A DNA stretch of 11,332 bases from Sedimentisphaerales bacterium. Its GTDB lineage: Bacteria; Planctomycetota; Phycisphaerae; Sedimentisphaerales; SG8-4. The position numbers were made by a program, and so were the translations under genes. Position 1 is the stretch's first letter, and every line of letters starts with the position of its first letter. The notes below the pieces were generated by a model, which saw only the letters and a list, made by a program, of their open reading frames with translations, was not told the DNA's origin and did no database searches. Below, piece by piece: positions 8,072-11,332 of the stretch. The DNA lies in NCBI GenBank assembly GCA_016932895.1, contig JAFGCA010000824.1, positions 1-11,332 on the forward strand, given 5' to 3'.

Positions 8072-8211
8072 TAGCGCATTTCGCTGGTTCCGCGACTATG
8101 CGGGAGGAGATTGCTTCGTCGCTACGCTCCTCGCAATGACATATGCGGGTCGCCCTGTCATTGCGAGCGAAGCGAAGCAGTCTATTGTCGCACGATTGAT
8201 GAAATGCGGTA
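8072..8211. repeat. Imperfect palindromic element of the TTGCGAGCGAAGCGAAGCA type
   Basis: The inner arms are 8108-8140 (AGATTGCTTCG ... CTCGCAATGAC) and 8157-8183 (GTCATTGCGAGCGAAGCGAAG ... AGTCT). They are reverse complements apart from a 6-nt length difference and one mismatch, and are separated by 16 nt. The outer flanks also pair: GCATTTC at 8076-8082 matches GAAATGC at 8201-8207, and GCGAC near 8092 matches GTCGC near 8188. The whole unit of about 140 nt could fold into one long hairpin. Repeats with this core are, to my knowledge, dispersed in the intergenic regions of many unrelated bacteria. It starts about 10 nt after the sulfatase stop and could act as a transcription boundary. No transposase is present. 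Confidence 0.75.
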
Positions 8212-8240
8212 TTAGGAAGGACTCTCGCGCGATGTGACTC

Positions 8241-8342
8241 TGTCATCCTGAGCCGCAGGCGGAGGATCTCGCCTGAGAATGAGGAGCTTTTTGCGTGCGC
8301 AGCCCAGATCCTTCACTACGCTACGCTTCGTTCAGGATGACA
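8241..8342. repeat. Imperfect palindromic element of the TGTCATCCTGAG/AGGATCT type
   Basis: The left arm is 8241-8269 (TGTCATCCTGAG ... GGAGGATCT) and the right arm is 8306-8342 (AGATCCTTCACT ... TTCAGGATGACA). They match at both ends and differ by an 8-nt length change and some mismatches in the middle, around a 36-nt spacer. The core differs from the neighbouring palindrome. Sequences with this core are also familiar as dispersed intergenic repeats in many bacterial genomes. It ends 51 nt before the next gene's start, so it lies in or beside that gene's promoter region. Confidence 0.75.
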
Positions 8343-8393
8343 AGCCGCGAAAAGAGTGATCGCAATTCATATAAAACACATGGGAGAGAATTG

Positions 8394-10490
8394 ATGAACC
8401 GTTGCCCGGATGGCATCTTTGTCGCCTGTGTCTTCACGGTCCTCGCTCTTGCGGGTGCAACTTGTCCGGCGCGGGCCGGAGCGCCTCCGGACGGTCGCCT
8501 CGACGCCTTGAGGATCCTCGACGATCAGCACCCCCGCGCGTTCTTCTTCCGGCAGTCGGAGGCGATGGCGGCGCAGAGGAACATGCCCTACGAGAGGTGG
8601 CAGTGCATCTTCGAGCGGCTGATGGGCATCGAGGGCAAGGTCCTGGACGAAGAGGTCGTCGGACGGTCCGCGAAGAACATCGAGTACTTCACGCGGTTCA
8701 AGCGGCGCCACGGCGATAGGCTCGTCCTGCTTCATTTCAACGGAAACGCGCGCGATCCGCGCTGGGAGTCCGAACGCTTCTTCGCCGGGCACTGGCTCTA
8801 CTACAACGGCGCCAAGATCGCTGTCGACGTGCCTGCAGAGGAAGGCGAGACGGACGTTCGCGTGGCGGACGCGCGCCTGTTTCGGGTCGACATGGGGCGC
8901 TACCGCGACCGGAGCGAGGACATCGGCCTGTGCCTGCTGGACGCCGAGGGCCAGCCCGACTGGTCGCGCAGCGAGCAGGTGCAGCTTCTGTCGGTCGATG
9001 TCAAGCGAAAGGTCCTGCGCGTGCGGCGTGGTTGCTATGGCACGACGCCGCGTGCGTTTCCGGCGGGGCGAAGCTATGCGGCCGCACACGTGACCGAGGG
9101 GCCGTGGGGCAAAAACAATCACCTGCTCTGGTTCTACAATTACGCGACGTGCTGCCCGCGCGACGAGAAGGGGCAAACGTGTGCCGACGTGCTTGTCGAG
9201 CACCTGGCCGGGCTGTTCGGGCCCGCCGGGGCGCTGGCGGCGTTCGACGGGTTGGAGTTCGACGTGCTGCATCACGAGTGCGCCGGAGGCGGCCGGGCAC
9301 GCGGGGCCGACTGCGACGCCGACGGCCGAATCGACCGGGGACGGCGCGATAACCTGAATCTCTACGGCATCGGTGTCGTTGAGTTCTGCCGGGAGTTGCG
9401 CCGCAGGCTCGGCGACGACCGGCTCATTCTCGCCGACGGCATGGGGCTGCGCAACCAACGGGCCTTTGGCATCCTCAACGGCATCGAAAGCGAGGGCTGG
9501 CCCCATCTGAGCGATCCTGAGATTCGCGATTGGTCCGGCGGGCTGAATCGCCACTTCTTCTGGGACCAGAACGCGCGATCGCCCGTCTTCAACTACATCA
9601 ATCACAAGTACCGCGCCCCGGGCGAGCTTCCCGGCAGGCCCAAGCGCGCGGCGGTTCCGTTTGCGACGAATCGCCTGGTCTTCGCGGTGGCGGCGCTGAC
9701 GAATGCGGCGGTGTGCTACAGCGATCCGCCCGCAGACGGCCCGGACGGCATGCTCGGCGTCTGGGATGAGCTGCGTATGGGGGTTGAGAACCGCCCGGGC
9801 TGGCTGGGCAAACCGCTCGGTTCCGCCAGGCGGCTGGCTGCGAACGGGCCCAGGTTGTTCGCGCTTGGCGCGCCGGCGGTCACGGCCGATGTCACCGAAC
9901 GGTTCAGCGGGACCGGCGTGCGATTCGAGGCCGAGCGAGGCGCTCTCAAAGTGGAGGCCGCGCCGGGCTCAGAGCTTCGTTTTCGTCTGCGTCGTCTCCC
10001 GTGCGATGGCCCGGACCTGGTTGTGCTCGTCACGGCCCGGGCCGCGCCGATGCGCGGGTATCCGCGCGAGGTCGCGCGCCTGATGTATGTCGGGCTCGCG
10101 GCCGAAGGCAAGCCGACGCAGAGCCCGCCGCGATTTATGACGTGGGTGAACGAGCGGGATTTTACTTCCGCGTTCTATTTCTCCGCGATTGACGTGAAAC
10201 AGACGGATCTGGATTTTGTCGTCGAGGGAAGCGAACCCGTCTGGATCCAGCGCGTGGACGCGTACGCGCGGCCCGATGTGATGTGCCGCGAGTTTGAGCG
10301 GGGCGTGGTGCTGGCCAATCCGGCCCCTCGTTCCCACACGTTTGACATGGCGCGGCTCTTTCCCCGGCAGCGCTTCCGGCGGCTGCGCGGCGCGGCGGCG
10401 CAGGATGCCCAAACGAATGACGGCGCCGCCGTGGGCGGCGCGCTTCGCCTTGGGCCTCGCGACGGCCTGTTCCTCGTTCGAGACGACTGA
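8394..10490 (+). CDS. Secreted glycosidase-like protein of unassigned family
   Basis: The protein has 698 aa from ATG 8394, preceded by GGGAG at 8382-8386. The in-frame extension to 8295 would be encoded by the palindromic repeat and is rejected. A signal peptide (about 1-27: basic start, FVACVFTVLALAGA, then ARA-G) indicates export. The fold reads as a TIM-barrel hydrolase: LVLLHFNGN near 115; a beta-rich insert at about 144-232 ending RRGCYGTTPRAFPAG; then LLWFYNYATCC; FDGLEFDVLHHE (284-295); LILADGMG (344-351); and NGIESEGWP (362-370). D290, E295, D348, E365 and E367 are plausible acidic catalytic residues but are not proven. D306-x-D-x-D-G-x-x-D314 matches a calcium-binding loop. The C-terminal part (from about 500) looks like beta-sandwich, ending RDGLFLV as in hydrolase C-terminal domains. 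I recognise similarity only to the loosely defined hypothetical glycosyl hydrolase-like groups. It may have its own promoter, and its context suggests glycan breakdown. Confidence 0.85.
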   Translation: MNRCPDGIFVACVFTVLALAGATCPARAGAPPDGRLDALRILDDQHPRAFFFRQSEAMAAQRNMPYERWQCIFERLMGIEGKVLDEEVVGRSAKNIEYFTRFKRRHGDRLVLLHFNGNARDPRWESERFFAGHWLYYNGAKIAVDVPAEEGETDVRVADARLFRVDMGRYRDRSEDIGLCLLDAEGQPDWSRSEQVQLLSVDVKRKVLRVRRGCYGTTPRAFPAGRSYAAAHVTEGPWGKNNHLLWFYNYATCCPRDEKGQTCADVLVEHLAGLFGPAGALAAFDGLEFDVLHHECAGGGRARGADCDADGRIDRGRRDNLNLYGIGVVEFCRELRRRLGDDRLILADGMGLRNQRAFGILNGIESEGWPHLSDPEIRDWSGGLNRHFFWDQNARSPVFNYINHKYRAPGELPGRPKRAAVPFATNRLVFAVAALTNAAVCYSDPPADGPDGMLGVWDELRMGVENRPGWLGKPLGSARRLAANGPRLFALGAPAVTADVTERFSGTGVRFEAERGALKVEAAPGSELRFRLRRLPCDGPDLVVLVTARAAPMRGYPREVARLMYVGLAAEGKPTQSPPRFMTWVNERDFTSAFYFSAIDVKQTDLDFVVEGSEPVWIQRVDAYARPDVMCREFERGVVLANPAPRSHTFDMARLFPRQRFRRLRGAAAQDAQTNDGAAVGGALRLGPRDGLFLVRDD

Positions 10491-10568
10491 CTGGGCCCCG
10501 TTTTTCCGCCGATATGGGCGACGAACCCTCCCGAGCGGAATGATGGACGGAATTTGGCGTTTTCTTCG

Positions 10569-10597
10569 TTGACAGCGAACCTCACACCCTGTATACT
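10569..10597 (+). promoter_or_regulatory. Sigma70-type promoter of the pyruvate, phosphate dikinase gene
   Basis: The -35 box TTGACA (10569-10574) and -10 box TATACT (10592-10597) are separated by exactly 17 nt. That is a perfect -35, one mismatch in the -10, and the ideal spacer. Transcription would start near 10604, giving a leader of about 113 nt. It is the best promoter match in the window and shows that the dikinase gene is transcribed separately from the polysaccharide genes. Confidence 0.75.
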
Positions 10598-10716
10598 TCC
10601 CCCCTTTACCTTCCCCAGCATGGTACTTCCGCATGATGGAACGGTGAATTTCTCGAATGTGCACTTGATTGAGTAACCTTTTCGGTTTTGAAATGCAACA
10701 GAAGGAGAATGTCAGA

Positions 10717-11332
10717 ATGGCTGAGAAAAGGGTGTATTTCTTCGGCGGCGGTAAGGCTGAGGGCAATGCCACAATGAAGGAGTTTTTGGGGGGCAAAGGG
10801 GCCAACCTTGCCGAGATGACGAATTTGGGGGTTCCGGTGCCGCCGGGCTTCACCATTGCCACGAAGGTGTGTCGGGATTACTACGCCTCGGGCGGGAAGT
10901 GGCCGGAAGGACTGGACAAGGAAGTCGATAAGAACCTGGCGAAGCTGGAAAAGGCGATGGACGCCAAGCTGGGCGACCCGAATCGTCCGCTGCTGGTCAG
11001 CGTGCGTAGCGGCGCCGCCGTGTCCATGCCGGGCATGATGGACACCGTCCTGAACCTGGGTCTGAACGATGACGTCATCGAGGGCATCATCGCCAAGACC
11101 AAGAACCCGCGTTTCGCCTATGACATCTATCGCCGCTTCATCGATATGTTCGGCGACGTCGTGATGGGCTGCCACCACGAGTACTTCGAGGAGAAGATCG
11201 ATGCGGCCAAGAAGAAGGCGAAGGTCGAACTGGACAGCGACCTGAGCGCCGACCAGCTCAAGGCCGTCGTGGACGAGTACAAGAAGGTCTACAAGAAGCA
11301 CGTCGGCGAGATGTTCCCGCAGGACGGCAAGG
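10717..11332 (+). CDS. ppdK: Pyruvate, phosphate dikinase, N-terminal part (cut by the window edge)
   Basis: This is the first 205 codons of a protein that is usually near 900 aa. The enzyme interconverts pyruvate + ATP + Pi and phosphoenolpyruvate + AMP + PPi in the cytoplasm, serving gluconeogenesis or PPi-linked glycolysis. The N-terminal nucleotide-binding domain is unmistakable: FFGGGKAEGN, GGKGANLAEM (K27 matches the ATP-binding lysine known as K22 in the Clostridium symbiosum enzyme), GVPVPPGFTI, and SVRSGAAVSMPGMMDT (R97 matches R92 there), followed by LNLGLND. The start at ATG 10717 has AAGGAG at 10702-10707, 9 nt upstream. The gene has its own strong promoter and is metabolically separate from the sulfatase cluster. 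No frameshift or stop is seen up to the edge. Confidence 0.97.
   Translation, partial: MAEKRVYFFGGGKAEGNATMKEFLGGKGANLAEMTNLGVPVPPGFTIATKVCRDYYASGGKWPEGLDKEVDKNLAKLEKAMDAKLGDPNRPLLVSVRSGAAVSMPGMMDTVLNLGLNDDVIEGIIAKTKNPRFAYDIYRRFIDMFGDVVMGCHHEYFEEKIDAAKKKAKVELDSDLSADQLKAVVDEYKKVYKKHVGEMFPQDGK

Larger units (their letters stand above)
8062..8393. other. 332-nt gene-free stretch occupied by two palindromic repeat elements
   Basis: No credible gene is seen here. It is filled by two imperfect palindromes (8072-8211 and 8241-8342) with about 30 nt between them. A TATAAA at 8370-8375 could be a -10 box for the next gene, but no matching -35 is visible. The stretch probably marks the end of the sulfatase operon. 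Confidence 0.7.

Noticed and set aside
4213..8079. Very long open frame on the minus strand (more than 1200 codons), and similar ones at 94-1746 and 1649-2980
   Set aside because: They lie opposite genes with clear domains, have Arg/Val/Leu/His-rich translations with no recognisable motif, and are the expected by-product of GC-rich codon bias.
8072..8342. CRISPR array or insertion sequence in the repeat-rich gap
   Set aside because: There are two different palindromes, not regularly spaced identical repeats, and no transposase frame or target-site duplication could be seen.
10452..10505. Intrinsic terminator after the glycosidase-like gene (GGGCC ... GGCCC then TTTTT)
   Set aside because: The stem is 5 bp around a loop of about 37 nt and overlaps the end of the coding region. 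The T-run is real but the hairpin is too poor to call.

Overview
The window is a GC-rich bacterial segment in which every credible gene lies on the plus strand. It looks like a carbohydrate-catabolism (accessory) locus that ends against a core-metabolism gene. The likely source is a planctomycete or a related PVC-type bacterium. This is inferred from several exported Cys-type sulfatases with Tat signals, a very large secreted beta-helix/LamG protein, and the absence of any SusC/SusD pair. No marker gene in the window proves the taxonomy.

Layout: (1) 1-114 is a leader with a perfect 13-bp hairpin and a 10-bp palindrome. (2) 115-8061 is a probable four-gene operon with short gaps (73, 32 and 60 nt). 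It holds two paralogous Tat-lipoprotein sulfatases of identical length (471 aa), a 1176-aa secreted right-handed beta-helix protein whose LamG domain appears to be split by an inserted Ig-like module, and a third sulfatase of a different subfamily. (3) 8062-8393 is the only long gene-free stretch. It holds two adjacent, unrelated imperfect palindromes of the dispersed intergenic-repeat type. (4) 8394-10490 encodes a secreted, unclassified glycosidase-like protein with a DxDxDG calcium-loop motif. (5) 10491-10716 carries a near-consensus sigma70 promoter (TTGACA, 17 nt, TATACT) and a leader of about 110 nt. (6) From 10717 to the window edge is the N-terminal third or less of pyruvate, phosphate dikinase.

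How the genes may work together: the three sulfatases would remove sulfate esters from a polysaccharide outside the cytoplasm or at the cell surface, while the beta-helix protein and the downstream glycosidase-like protein would bind or cut the glycan backbone. The substrate cannot be read from the sequence. The most unusual items are the uncharacterised beta-helix protein with its nested domains, the unclassified glycosidase-like protein, and the double palindromic repeat between them. No phage, CRISPR, transposase, tRNA or rRNA feature was seen.
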